A stretch of DNA of 39,033 bases from an uncultured SAR86 cluster bacterium (GCA_902536295.1 CACAWS010000010.1:1-39033), one strand, 5' to 3'; counted from the stretch's first letter, positions 25,847 through 34,646 are shown. Program-made: numbers and translations. Notes: generated from the sequence alone by a model not told the origin.

Positions 25847-26794
25847 ATGTATTTGATAAGGGGTCTTCAAAACATTAAGTTGTTTAAAAACAGATTTCCA
25901 GAATCTGAAATTATTGCGACGATAGGTAATTTTGATGGTCTCCATTTAGGACATCAAAAAATAATTTCTAATATGAAAGAAATCGCATTAGAAAAAAATT
26001 TAAAAACTTTAGTAATATTCACCGAACCTCATGCAAAAGAGTTTTTCGCAGAAAAGTCAGAACTTATTGAAGAGCCTAAAAGGATATCTCCTTGGCGAGA
26101 TAAATTTGAAAGATTAAAAACCCAAGATGTGGATTTTGCTTTTTATCTAAAATTCAATACAAAACTTCAATCCATGACGCCTGAAGATTTCATAGAAGTT
26201 GTCTTAAACAATCTAAATATTAAACAACTGACAATAGGCGATGATTTTAAATTTGGGTACCAAAGGAAAGGAGATTACGAAATGCTATGTGATTGGGGAA
26301 AAACAAATCAGATAGTTGTTGAAAAGACACCTACTTTTTCTAAAGACAATAGAAGGTGTAGTAGTTCATGGATAAGAGAAGCGTTATCAAATGATGATTT
26401 CAAGCTAGCAGAGGATTTATTAGGAAGAAGGTATACCTATTCTGGCAAAGTAGTTAGTGGAAACAGCCTAGGAAGAACTATAGGAGTGCCTACAGCAAAT
26501 TTATGGTTGCCCAAAAGTAATCTGCCTATAAAAGGGGTTTATGCAGTAAGAGTTAAATTTGAAACTAAAAGCTATCAAGGTATTGCAAATATGGGAATAA
26601 GACCTACTATTGGCGGAGAAAATCCTGTCTTAGAAGTTCATATTTTTGACTTTGATAAAAATATATACGGAAAAAGAATTGAAGTTGAATTTTGTAATAA
26701 AATAAGAGAAGAAAAAAAATTTTCAGGCCTAGAAGAATTGAAATCTCAAATATTAAAGGACATAAAATTGTCAAAAAAACTCCTAAATACGTGA
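25847..26794 (+). CDS. ribF: Bifunctional riboflavin kinase / FAD synthetase
   Basis: 315 residues, the usual size. The N-terminal FMN adenylyltransferase half has the nucleotidyltransferase motif TIGNFDGLHLGHQKII and SSSWIREAL. The C-terminal riboflavin kinase half (about 185-315) has GRTIGVPTANL (Mg-ATP binding), KGVYAV and GIANMGIRPTIGG. It converts riboflavin to FMN and FAD. It overlaps ileS by four bases (GTGA), an arrangement found widely in Gammaproteobacteria. Confidence 0.96.
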   Translation: MYLIRGLQNIKLFKNRFPESEIIATIGNFDGLHLGHQKIISNMKEIALEKNLKTLVIFTEPHAKEFFAEKSELIEEPKRISPWRDKFERLKTQDVDFAFYLKFNTKLQSMTPEDFIEVVLNNLNIKQLTIGDDFKFGYQRKGDYEMLCDWGKTNQIVVEKTPTFSKDNRRCSSSWIREALSNDDFKLAEDLLGRRYTYSGKVVSGNSLGRTIGVPTANLWLPKSNLPIKGVYAVRVKFETKSYQGIANMGIRPTIGGENPVLEVHIFDFDKNIYGKRIEVEFCNKIREEKKFSGLEELKSQILKDIKLSKKLLNT

Positions 26795-29580
26795 AGCAAC
26801 TTAAAGACACCTTAAACTTGCCATCCACTAAGTTTTCAATGAAAGCCAACTTGGCTCAAAAAGAACCTAGTTTGTTGGATTATTGGAAAAATTTAAATCT
26901 TTATCAGTTAATTCAAGAAAAAAACAAAGACAAGCCGCTTTTTAATTTGCATGATGGACCTCCCTACGCAAATGGACCTATTCATTTAGGACATACTGTT
27001 AATAAAATTTTGAAAGATATTATCGTAAAGACAAAGAACTTATCTGGTTTTTACGCTCCTTATGTTCCAGGCTGGGACTGTCATGGACTTCCAATTGAGT
27101 TAAATGTTGAAAAAAAGTATGGAAAACCAAACAAGGATATTTCAGTTGAGGAATTTAGACTCAGATGTAGAGAGTATGCCAACCAACAAATTGCAATTCA
27201 AAAAAAAGATTTTGTGAGGCTTGGAGTTTTGGGAGATTGGGAAAATCCCTATAAATCTATGGATTATAAGTTTGAGGCAAATATTGTGAGAGCTTTAGGG
27301 AAAATAATCGAAGCTGGGCATTTATCTAGAGGTTTTAAACCAGTTTATTGGTGTGAAAATTGTCTTTCGGCTCTGGCTGAAGCTGAAGTAGAGTATCTCG
27401 AAAAAGAATCCACTGCGATAGACTTACTATTTCCTATTGAATCAGAAGGTATAGAAAGTCTTTTTGATACAAAGCTAACATCTGAAGCCTTTATAGCTAC
27501 TTGGACAACAACTCCCTGGACTTTGCCAGGTAACAAAGCAATGTCAATAAACCCAGATTTTGATTATGATCTGATTGAAATAGAAATCAATTCGTCTAAG
27601 AAATCTTTAGTTGTTTCTTCTAATTTATTGCAGAAAACTCTAGAGCGATACGAATTAGGAAAATTTAATTCTTTAGGCCAAGTTAAGGGTAAATATTTAG
27701 TAGGACTTAAATGTAAACATCCTTTTTTAGATCAAGAATCATTAATAATTTCTTCTTCGCACGTAACAGACGAAATAGGAACAGGATTTGTTCACACGGC
27801 GCCTGCACATGGATTGGAGGATTATGAAGCATGTAGAGATTATGACTTTGATAACTCTAGTTTAGTCCAAGCAGATGGAAAATTTTTAGAAGGTGTTCCA
27901 TACGTTGGAGGAAAAAAAATTTCCGAAGCAAATCAAGTTGTAATGGACACACTGAATTCTAAAAATTTACTAATGTCTAAAAACAAATATAGGCACAGCT
28001 TTCCTCATTGTTGGAGGCATAAAACTCCACTTTTTTTTAGAGCAACTCCTCAATGGTTTATTTCAATGGACAAGAATGACTTATTAGATAACTGTTTAAA
28101 AAAAATTGATGAAATAAATTGGCTACCTGAATGGGGTAAGTCAAGGATTAATTCAATGTTATCGGATAGGCCAGATTGGTGTATTTCAAGACAGAGACAT
28201 TGGGGGGCTCCGATCCCACTATTCGTTAATAAAGAAACAGGAAAATTGCACAAAGACACATTAAAAATTATTGAAAAAGTTGCAGAAAAAATTGAAAAGA
28301 GTGGAGCTGAAAGCTGGTTTTTGTCAGATCCTGTTGATTTTTTAGGAGCAGAAGCTAATGAATACGAAAAAATAACTGATACTTTAGATGTTTGGTTTGA
28401 TTCTGGAGTTACTCATTTTTGTGCTCCAGATCAACAAAATAAAGAAGGTACTCCCGCCGATCTTTATTTAGAAGGCTCAGATCAACATAGGGGGTGGTTT
28501 CAATCTTCGTTATTGACGGGACTTGCTATTAAAGACCAATCACCCTATAGAAATGTTTTAACTCACGGTTTTGTTGTGGATGCCGACGGTAGAAAAATGT
28601 CTAAATCCTTAGGAAATGTAATTTCTCCTCAATCGGTATGGAATAAAAAAGGAGCAGATATTTTGCGAGCTTGGACTGCCTCAACTGATTTCAGAAATGA
28701 AATGAATTTTTCAGAAGAGTCTCTCGAACGAACCTCAGACGCTTATAGAAGAATAAGAAATACTTTAAGGTTTTTAATGGGAAATCTTAATGACTTTGAC
28801 TTCAAAAAAGATAAGGTTGCTGCGAATGACTATACAGAGCTTGATAAGTGGATCACTTTGAAAGCGAAGAATTTACAAGAAGAAGTTATCAAGGATTATG
28901 AAAATTTCGAAATACATCTTGCATTTCAAAAAGTCTTAAATTTTTGTACAAATGAATTGGGTGGGTTTTATTTAGATATCATTAAAGACAGGCTTTATAC
29001 ATCAAAAAAAGAAGGGGTCGCAAGAAGATCCGCTCAATCTTCAATGTATCAAGTTTACTCTTCCTTGCTAACTTTAATATCTCCAATTCTTTCTTTTACA
29101 GCCGAAGAAGCTTACCTAGAAAAAAATGGTGAGGGCTCTTCGATTTTTTTATCTTCTTGGTTTGATGGCTGGGAAGAATTTGACCAAAGGATTGAAGATG
29201 ATTTATGGGAGCAATTAGTTTCTCTAAAAAATAATGTAAACAAAGAAATAGAAGAAAAAAGAAACCTCGGTAAATTAGGTTCTTCACTTGAAGCCAAAGT
29301 GAGTCTTAAATGTAATGATAAATCTTTCATGCAACTTAACGATTTAAAAAATGAGTTGAAATTTTTGTTTATTTCTTCTGATGTAGAACTTCTTTTAGAC
29401 GATAGAGTTGCTGATCCCCAAAACGAAGCAATAAAAATTGATGTTTCAAAAAGTGACAATTCAAAGTGTGACAGATGTTGGCATTTTGTAGATAATCTAA
29501 TTCCGTATCAGGATGAAAAAATTTGCTCTAGGTGTGACGAAAATATAAAAGGTTCTGGAGAAATTAGATTATTTTTTTAA
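26791..29580 (+). CDS. ileS: Isoleucyl-tRNA synthetase
   Basis: Class I synthetase of 929 residues, close to the E. coli size (about 938). The HIGH motif is seen in GPPYANGPIHLGHT (near residue 57-70), the CP1 editing domain includes TWTTTPWTLPGN and GTGFVHTAPAHG, and KMSKS is in GRKMSKSLGNV. The C-terminal zinc finger uses CDRCW and CSRCD, as in the bacterial-type enzyme. The start is GTG at 26791, overlapping ribF. The TAA shares its last base with the putative AUA start of lspA. Confidence 0.97.
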   Translation: MKQLKDTLNLPSTKFSMKANLAQKEPSLLDYWKNLNLYQLIQEKNKDKPLFNLHDGPPYANGPIHLGHTVNKILKDIIVKTKNLSGFYAPYVPGWDCHGLPIELNVEKKYGKPNKDISVEEFRLRCREYANQQIAIQKKDFVRLGVLGDWENPYKSMDYKFEANIVRALGKIIEAGHLSRGFKPVYWCENCLSALAEAEVEYLEKESTAIDLLFPIESEGIESLFDTKLTSEAFIATWTTTPWTLPGNKAMSINPDFDYDLIEIEINSSKKSLVVSSNLLQKTLERYELGKFNSLGQVKGKYLVGLKCKHPFLDQESLIISSSHVTDEIGTGFVHTAPAHGLEDYEACRDYDFDNSSLVQADGKFLEGVPYVGGKKISEANQVVMDTLNSKNLLMSKNKYRHSFPHCWRHKTPLFFRATPQWFISMDKNDLLDNCLKKIDEINWLPEWGKSRINSMLSDRPDWCISRQRHWGAPIPLFVNKETGKLHKDTLKIIEKVAEKIEKSGAESWFLSDPVDFLGAEANEYEKITDTLDVWFDSGVTHFCAPDQQNKEGTPADLYLEGSDQHRGWFQSSLLTGLAIKDQSPYRNVLTHGFVVDADGRKMSKSLGNVISPQSVWNKKGADILRAWTASTDFRNEMNFSEESLERTSDAYRRIRNTLRFLMGNLNDFDFKKDKVAANDYTELDKWITLKAKNLQEEVIKDYENFEIHLAFQKVLNFCTNELGGFYLDIIKDRLYTSKKEGVARRSAQSSMYQVYSSLLTLISPILSFTAEEAYLEKNGEGSSIFLSSWFDGWEEFDQRIEDDLWEQLVSLKNNVNKEIEEKRNLGKLGSSLEAKVSLKCNDKSFMQLNDLKNELKFLFISSDVELLLDDRVADPQNEAIKIDVSKSDNSKCDRCWHFVDNLIPYQDEKICSRCDENIKGSGEIRLFF

Positions 29581-30059
29581 TACAAAAAAAAACTTGGCTT
29601 TTTAGTTTACTTTCCTTATTAGTTTGTATTGATTTTTTCTCAAAAAATTACGTATTCAATAATTTTGATCTATATCAATCGGTTGAAATCATATCTTTTT
29701 TAAAAATTTCTTTTATTAAAAATTATGGAATTGCTTTTAGTCTTTTTAATGATTCATCATTAAATTTGAATATGATTTTCAGTCTTTTAGTTTTTATGAT
29801 TTGTAGTTATTTGTTTTACCAAATTTTTTTTAGACCTAGTGCGATGGAAAGCAAAATTTTTAAAAATTTATCATTTATTTTCATTCTCTCTGGAGGGATT
29901 GGAAATCTCTTAGACAGATTGATTTATGGATATGTAATAGATTTTATTGATATAACATTCAACCCCTATGTGTTCAATTTGGCGGATTCTTATGTCACTA
30001 TAGGCGTGTTGATGTATTTAATATTTTCACTTAAAAAAGTTCCAAATGAAGATTATTAA
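29580..30059 (+). CDS. lspA: Signal peptidase II (prolipoprotein signal peptidase), non-AUG start
   Basis: Membrane aspartyl protease that removes signal peptides from diacylated prolipoproteins. Family motifs run through the frame: WLFSLLSLLVCIDFFSKNYV (TM1), ISFIKNYGIAFSLF (from about residue 43), GGIGNLLDRLIYGYVIDFID with catalytic D121, and FNLADSYVTIGV with catalytic D136. Four membrane segments are visible. The conserved N-terminus lies upstream of any ATG, GTG or TTG. The frame opens after a TAG at 29565-29567, and only ATT (29568, 29571) or ATA (29580) can start it. I chose ATA because it overlaps the ileS stop (TAATA) exactly as a TAATG junction would, giving 159 residues. Confidence 0.85.
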   Translation: MQKKTWLFSLLSLLVCIDFFSKNYVFNNFDLYQSVEIISFLKISFIKNYGIAFSLFNDSSLNLNMIFSLLVFMICSYLFYQIFFRPSAMESKIFKNLSFIFILSGGIGNLLDRLIYGYVIDFIDITFNPYVFNLADSYVTIGVLMYLIFSLKKVPNEDY

Positions 30060-30981
30060 ACTTGCAAATCCAAGGGGGTTTTGTGCGGGCGTTGACCGTG
30101 CGATTGATATTGTTTCCAAAGCATTAGAAATTTATGGTCCGCCAATATATGTAAGACACGAAGTTGTTCATAACAGAAAAGTAGTTGAAGACTTAAAATC
30201 TAGAGGTGCAAAATTTGTGGAAGAGCTATCGGAAATCCCAGATGACGGTATTACAATTTTTTCCGCTCATGGAATCTCAGAAAAAGTTGAGAATGAAGCC
30301 AAGAACAGAAATTTAAAATTTTTTGATGCTACTTGTCCCTTAGTCTCAAAAGTACATAAAGAAGTAATCAGATTTGCCGATGCTGGCAAAGATATAATCA
30401 TGATTGGTCATAAAAATCATCCAGAAGTGGAAGGTACATTAGGAAGATTTCCAGAAAATTCGAGTGGGCAAATGTATTTAGTTGAAAATATTCTGCAAGC
30501 AGAAACCTTGAAAGTGAATCAACCTGAAAATTTATGTTTGGTTACTCAAACCACTCTTTCGGTATCAGATACTGAAGAAATAGTTCTAAAACTAAAAGAA
30601 AAATTTCCAATGCTTCAAGAACCTAAGTCCGAAGATATTTGTTACGCAACTCAAAATAGACAAGATGCAGTAAAGCAACTAGCTTTGGAATCAGATCTAA
30701 TATTAGTTGTAGGCTCAGAGAATAGTTCTAATTCAACCAGACTTAAGGAGTTAGCAGAAAATTGTGGAGTAAAATCATTTTTAGTTGATGATCCTGAAAA
30801 AATCAGCTCAATAAATTTAGAGGGTGTGAAAATAATGGGCATTACAGCTGGAGCTTCAGCTCCTGAGGAGTTAGTTCAACAGATGGTTAGTAAGTGCGGT
30901 ACTTTGGGATATAAGGTTAACCAAGAGATATCTGGGCTTAAAGAAGAAGTCTTTTTTAAATTACCAGCGGAATTGAGATGA
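30046..30981 (+). CDS. ispH: 4-hydroxy-3-methylbut-2-enyl diphosphate reductase
   Basis: IspH makes IPP and DMAPP, the last step of the MEP isoprenoid pathway, using a [4Fe-4S] cluster. The three cluster cysteines are present in PRGFCAGVDRAI (C13), ATCPLVSKVH and EDICYATQNRQ. Substrate-binding histidines appear in VRHEVVHN and SAHGIS, with IGHKNHPEVEGTLG and the TAGASAPEELV motif. 311 residues is normal. It starts inside lspA (14-nt overlap); fkpB, which sits between lspA and ispH in E. coli, is missing here. Confidence 0.96.
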   Translation: MKIIKLANPRGFCAGVDRAIDIVSKALEIYGPPIYVRHEVVHNRKVVEDLKSRGAKFVEELSEIPDDGITIFSAHGISEKVENEAKNRNLKFFDATCPLVSKVHKEVIRFADAGKDIIMIGHKNHPEVEGTLGRFPENSSGQMYLVENILQAETLKVNQPENLCLVTQTTLSVSDTEEIVLKLKEKFPMLQEPKSEDICYATQNRQDAVKQLALESDLILVVGSENSSNSTRLKELAENCGVKSFLVDDPEKISSINLEGVKIMGITAGASAPEELVQQMVSKCGTLGYKVNQEISGLKEEVFFKLPAELR

Positions 30982-32219
30982 CCAATAAGATAGCAATTAT
31001 AGGGGCTGGTATTGCCGGAACAACCACGGCTTATTCTTTAGCGAAACAAGGCATGGATGTAACGTTAATAGATTCTAGAAGGTACCCGGCTATGGCAACA
31101 AGTTATGCTAACGGAGGACAATTAAGCGCAAGTAATTCAGAGGTTTGGAATACGCCTAAGAACATCATAAATGGAATGAAATGGATGTTTAAAAAAGACG
31201 CTCCACTTTTATTTAACCCATCGCCCAGCCTTGAAAAATATAAATGGATTTTAGGTTTTTTGGCAGCTACTTTTGACGGCAAACATAAAAGCAAGACTCA
31301 AGAGACGATAGAATTGGCAAAAAGAGCTAGAGAGCTTTACTACAAGATATCGGACGATGAAGGTATAGAATTTGATCTGCTTAAAAAAGGAATATTGCAT
31401 TTTTACGACACTCAAAAAGAGTTAGATCTTGCTGCTGCAAAAGCTTCCTGGTTAGATCAAGAGGGAATGGAATGGGAAGTTTTAGACATTGATCAAGTCG
31501 AAGATTTAGAACCTGCTTTCAAAAGTTCAAATAATCAAAAAAAATTAGCTGGTGGAATCTATACTAAATCTGATGCTAGCGGTGATATCCATAAATTTTG
31601 TAAAAACATGCATAAACTTTTGGAAGAAAAATATGCAGTCAAGTCATTATTTAACACAGAAATTGAAAGCATTTATAAAGACAAAGACAAGGTCATATTA
31701 TCTGCTGCCACAGAATCGGAAACCACTGGCTATCATTTCGATAAAGTTGCCATTTGCGCTGGTATTGATACTCAAAAATTTGCAGACATACTTGGAGATA
31801 AAATGCGAGTTTACCCAGTAAAAGGATACAGCGTGACAATTCATTTAGAAGATGAGAAATCAAAAAAATCAGCTCCACAAGTATCACTTCTTGATGATCC
31901 GAAAAAAATAGTTTCTAGTCGATTAGGAGATAGACTAAGAGTTGCAGGTACTGCTGAATTAGCAGGAAAAAATAAGGATATCAGGCAAGATAGAATAAGG
32001 CCTCTTTTGGGCTGGGTAAGAGAATATTTTCCTGAAGTAAGTACTGAAAATTATACGCCATGGGCAGGATTGAGACCTATGACTCCAAATATGATGCCCC
32101 TTGTGTTTGAGAGCAAAGCCAAAGGAATTTTTTACAACACTGGTCATGGTCATTTAGGTTGGACGCTTGGAGCTGCAACAGGAGATTTATTAGCAGCAAA
32201 GATTTTAGATGCTAATTGA
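30978..32219 (+). CDS. dadA: D-amino acid dehydrogenase
   Basis: A 413-residue FAD flavoprotein that oxidatively deaminates D-amino acids, chiefly D-alanine, passing electrons to the respiratory chain. The FAD fold begins with IAIIGAGIAGTTTAYSLAKQGMDVTLID (GxGxxG). Family segments include SYANGGQLSASNSEVWN, LGFLAA, PVKGYSVTI, and the C-terminal WAGLRPMTPNMMPLV and TGHGHLGWTLGAATGDLLA. Overlaps with ispH (4 nt) and ampD (11 nt) point to one operon. Next to ampD and ampG it could use D-Ala freed from murein. Confidence 0.9.
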   Translation: MTNKIAIIGAGIAGTTTAYSLAKQGMDVTLIDSRRYPAMATSYANGGQLSASNSEVWNTPKNIINGMKWMFKKDAPLLFNPSPSLEKYKWILGFLAATFDGKHKSKTQETIELAKRARELYYKISDDEGIEFDLLKKGILHFYDTQKELDLAAAKASWLDQEGMEWEVLDIDQVEDLEPAFKSSNNQKKLAGGIYTKSDASGDIHKFCKNMHKLLEEKYAVKSLFNTEIESIYKDKDKVILSAATESETTGYHFDKVAICAGIDTQKFADILGDKMRVYPVKGYSVTIHLEDEKSKKSAPQVSLLDDPKKIVSSRLGDRLRVAGTAELAGKNKDIRQDRIRPLLGWVREYFPEVSTENYTPWAGLRPMTPNMMPLVFESKAKGIFYNTGHGHLGWTLGAATGDLLAAKILDAN

Positions 32220-32748
32220 AAAAGGTTGGGTTAAGGAAGCTCAAAAAATACCTTCTCCTAATTACGAAGACAGGCCAAGTAATACTTCTATAGATTTGCT
32301 TGTCATTCATTGCATTAGTTTACCTCCTGGCCAATTCGGAACAGGTGACATAGATGATTTTTTTCAAAATAAACTTAACATCAAAAAACATGAGTATTTT
32401 GAAAGCATTTCTTCATTAAAAGTTTCATCTCATTTTTTGATTGAAAGGTCGGGATGTTTGAAACAATATGTTTCAACAGAAAAAAAGGCTTGGCATGCTG
32501 GTGTTTCAAGTTATAAAGGCAAAGAAAATTGTAACGATTTCTCGATAGGTATTGAATTAGAGGGAACTGAAAATACAGAATACGAGAAAGTGCAATATAA
32601 TATTTTAGTGGAATTGATCGATATTCTATTGAAAAAATATCCAAATATCAGCAAAGATAGAATTGTCGGACACTCTGAAATTGCTCCAAAAAGAAAAAAA
32701 GATCCCGGAATAAAGTTTGACTGGAAGTTTATAAAATCTAAAATTTAA
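32209..32748 (+). CDS. ampD: 1,6-anhydro-N-acetylmuramyl-L-alanine amidase
   Basis: Cytoplasmic zinc amidase that cleaves the peptide from anhydro-muropeptides during murein recycling. The 179 residues match AmpD length. Zinc ligands are at the expected places: H34 in LLVIHCISLPPGQFG, H155 in IVGHSEIAP and D165 in KKDPGIKFDW. SSHFLIERSG and GIELEG are also typical. It lies beside an AmpG-type permease two genes downstream, a functional pairing. No ampC or ampR is seen. Confidence 0.95.
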   Translation: MLIEKGWVKEAQKIPSPNYEDRPSNTSIDLLVIHCISLPPGQFGTGDIDDFFQNKLNIKKHEYFESISSLKVSSHFLIERSGCLKQYVSTEKKAWHAGVSSYKGKENCNDFSIGIELEGTENTEYEKVQYNILVELIDILLKKYPNISKDRIVGHSEIAPKRKKDPGIKFDWKFIKSKI

Positions 32749-32750
32749 TC

Positions 32751-33233
32751 ATGCCTTCTTTTGATATTGAATCTAAAGTAGATTCTCATGAATTAACAAA
32801 TGCAGTAGATCAAGCCAATAGAGTGATTTCTAATAGGTTTGATTTTAAAGACGCTAACGCGATATTTGAAATTAACGAAGAAAGATTGTCCTTAAAGGCA
32901 AAAGAGGCTTTCCAAGTTGACCAGATGATACCAATATTGAAGGAGAGTTTATCGAAAAGATCAATTGATTTGAAAGCAATTAAATTTGGCGAAAAACTTT
33001 CCAATAACAACATGACCACTTTAGAGGCAGAAATTATTCAAGGAGTAAATCAAGAAATTTCTAAAACTATTATAAAAATTGTTAAAGATTCAAAAATTAA
33101 AGTTCAGAGTTCAATTCAGGGCGACAGCATAAGAGTTTCAGGGAAAAAAAGAGATAACCTTCAGGAAGTTATATCTTTAATTAAACAAAAAGAACTGGAA
33201 ATTCCTCTGCAGTTTGTAAATTTTAGAGATTAA
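32751..33233 (+). CDS. yajQ: YajQ family nucleotide-binding protein
   Basis: A 160-residue protein with the YajQ/DUF520 double ferredoxin-like fold: MPSFDIESKVDSHELTNAVDQANR at the N-terminus, SNRFDFK, and the terminal segment VSGKKRDNLQEVISLIKQKELEIPLQFVNFRD. In Xanthomonas a homologue binds cyclic di-GMP and a regulator; in general, nucleotide or tRNA binding is reported. The role here is not known. Two-nucleotide gaps on both sides make it part of the ampD-ampG transcript. Confidence 0.93.
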   Translation: MPSFDIESKVDSHELTNAVDQANRVISNRFDFKDANAIFEINEERLSLKAKEAFQVDQMIPILKESLSKRSIDLKAIKFGEKLSNNNMTTLEAEIIQGVNQEISKTIIKIVKDSKIKVQSSIQGDSIRVSGKKRDNLQEVISLIKQKELEIPLQFVNFRD

Positions 33234-33235
33234 TT

Positions 33236-34516
33236 ATGTCCTGGCTCTTTTCCTTGAGGAGTTATTTTCAACCTAGAGTACTTTTCATTGCTGCATTAGG
33301 TGTTCTGTCTGGATTACCTTTGGGATTACTTATAGACCCTTTGAGATATTGGTTATCAGAAATAGGAATTGAAAAATCTACTATCGGGTTACTCTCTCTG
33401 GTAATGCTTTCTTATTCGCTCAAAATGTTTTGGGCGCCTTTAGTCGATCGATTAAGAATTCCTTACTTGAAAAAAATAGGACAAAGAAAAAGCTGGCTTA
33501 TACTTTCGCAGTTTTTAACTTTTTTCTGTATCTTAGCGGTTGGATTTATAGATCCTTCACAAAAGCTAAATGTTTTTGTCTTATTTGTCTTAGCATTAAG
33601 TTTTTTTTCGGCAACACAAGATATCTGCGTGGATGCCATGAGAATAGAATTAGTTGATAAAAAATCAATAGGAGAAGCATCGGCAGTTTATATTATTGGC
33701 TATCGACTTGGAGCAATTTTCTTATCTCAAGTTATTACATTTTATATTGCCGATGCTTTTGGATGGAGTATGGCCTATTTTGTCATTGGCTCTATTTTTA
33801 TTTTGTCATCAATCTTCCTCATTTTTGCCTTACCAGAGCCAACTAGATTTGAAATATCTTATATATCTATAATTAAAAATCCTGGATTATGGTTTAAAGA
33901 TTCTTTTATCTTGCCTTTGTCAGATTTAATTTCGCGGTACAAAGAACATTTATTACTTCTGTTATTTCTTACTTTCACTTACAGATTAAGTGATATGTTT
34001 TTAGGTCCAATGGCAATGCCTTTTTATCAAGAAATAGGTTTTACAAAGTTAGAAGTTGCTCAAATAACTAATTTTTATGGGATGTGGATGACTATTATAG
34101 GAGGACTTTTTGCTGGCCTTACGCTTCATAAGTATGGTTTGGTTAGGAATATGATTGCTGGAGCTATTTTTGTTCCTTTAGCTAACATTCCTTTCATATT
34201 TTTAAATATTCTGGGTAAAGATTTAAATTTTTTAATTTTTACCATCACTGTGGATAATTTTTCGCAGGGATTCATCTCTGTTGTCGGCATTACCTTTCTT
34301 TCAAATATGGTTTCTAAGACATATACAGCTACTCAATATGCATTGTTGTTTGGTTTGGTAGTTATTCCACCAAATATTATTTCAAGCGGCTCCGGATTTG
34401 TTGTCGAATCTTATGGATTTCAAAACTTTTTTATACTTTGTGCCTTATTAGGTTTACCAGCAATAATTTTTTCTTTATTAGTTTGGAGGAAAAGATCTAT
34501 TTTTGGCTTTGATTAA
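33236..34516 (+). CDS. ampG: AmpG-type muropeptide permease (MFS)
   Basis: A 426-residue major facilitator protein with about 12 membrane segments. AmpG-like sequence includes YFQPRVLFIAALGVLSGLPLGLL, STIGLLSLVMLSYSLKMFWAPLVDR, GQRKSWLILSQ, ALSFFSATQDICVDAMRIEL and IIGYRLGAIF. AmpG imports GlcNAc-anhydroMurNAc-peptides for recycling. E. coli AmpG has 14 segments and 491 residues, so this is a 12-helix version. Proximity to ampD supports the assignment over other MFS transporters. Confidence 0.85.
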   Translation: MSWLFSLRSYFQPRVLFIAALGVLSGLPLGLLIDPLRYWLSEIGIEKSTIGLLSLVMLSYSLKMFWAPLVDRLRIPYLKKIGQRKSWLILSQFLTFFCILAVGFIDPSQKLNVFVLFVLALSFFSATQDICVDAMRIELVDKKSIGEASAVYIIGYRLGAIFLSQVITFYIADAFGWSMAYFVIGSIFILSSIFLIFALPEPTRFEISYISIIKNPGLWFKDSFILPLSDLISRYKEHLLLLLFLTFTYRLSDMFLGPMAMPFYQEIGFTKLEVAQITNFYGMWMTIIGGLFAGLTLHKYGLVRNMIAGAIFVPLANIPFIFLNILGKDLNFLIFTITVDNFSQGFISVVGITFLSNMVSKTYTATQYALLFGLVVIPPNIISSGSGFVVESYGFQNFFILCALLGLPAIIFSLLVWRKRSIFGFD

Positions 34517-34537
34517 TAAATTTTTTTTATTGAAAGA

Positions 34538-34544
34538 CTTGAAA
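34538..34544 (+). promoter_or_regulatory. Possible sigma-32 -35 element upstream of groES
   Basis: CTTGAAA is an exact match to the sigma-32 -35 consensus. The -10 (around GTACATAA, 34557-34564) is a poor match to CCCCATNT, so heat-shock control through this site is only suggested. Confidence 0.35.
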
Positions 34545-34550
34545 AAAAAG

Positions 34551-34604
34551 ATTCTAGTACATAAATACATTTTAGTTGTGTATTTAGCTAGTCTTAACTA
34601 GAAT
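34551..34604 (+). repeat. Nested inverted repeat in the groES upstream region
   Basis: Outer arms ATTCTAGT (34551-34558) and ACTAGAAT (34597-34604) are perfect. Inner arms TAAATACA (34562-34569) and TGTATTTA (34579-34586) are perfect with a 9-nt spacer, the geometry of CIRCE but with a different sequence. A third pairing, CTAGT/ACTAG (34588-34592, 34597-34601), competes with the outer one. It may be a DNA operator or an RNA structure. Confidence 0.6.
34576..34604 (+). promoter_or_regulatory. Candidate housekeeping promoter of groESL
   Basis: TTGTGT (34576-34581), 17-nt spacer, TAGAAT (34599-34604). The -10 coincides with the right outer arm of the inverted repeat and the -35 covers the inner one, so a protein bound to the repeat would block it. 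Confidence 0.4.
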
Positions 34605-34646
34605 GCGCAATCTTAGTAATTATTAAGTTTTAGAAAGGAGAATTTA

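Noticed and set aside
29112-29459. 115-codon antisense frame in ileS
   Set aside because: Serine-rich shadow of a conserved coding region; no supporting signals.
34538-34646. HrcA/CIRCE operator upstream of groES
   Set aside because: The CIRCE sequence TTAGCACTC-N9-GAGTGCTAA is absent. Only the arm-spacer geometry is similar, so it is reported as an unexplained inverted repeat.
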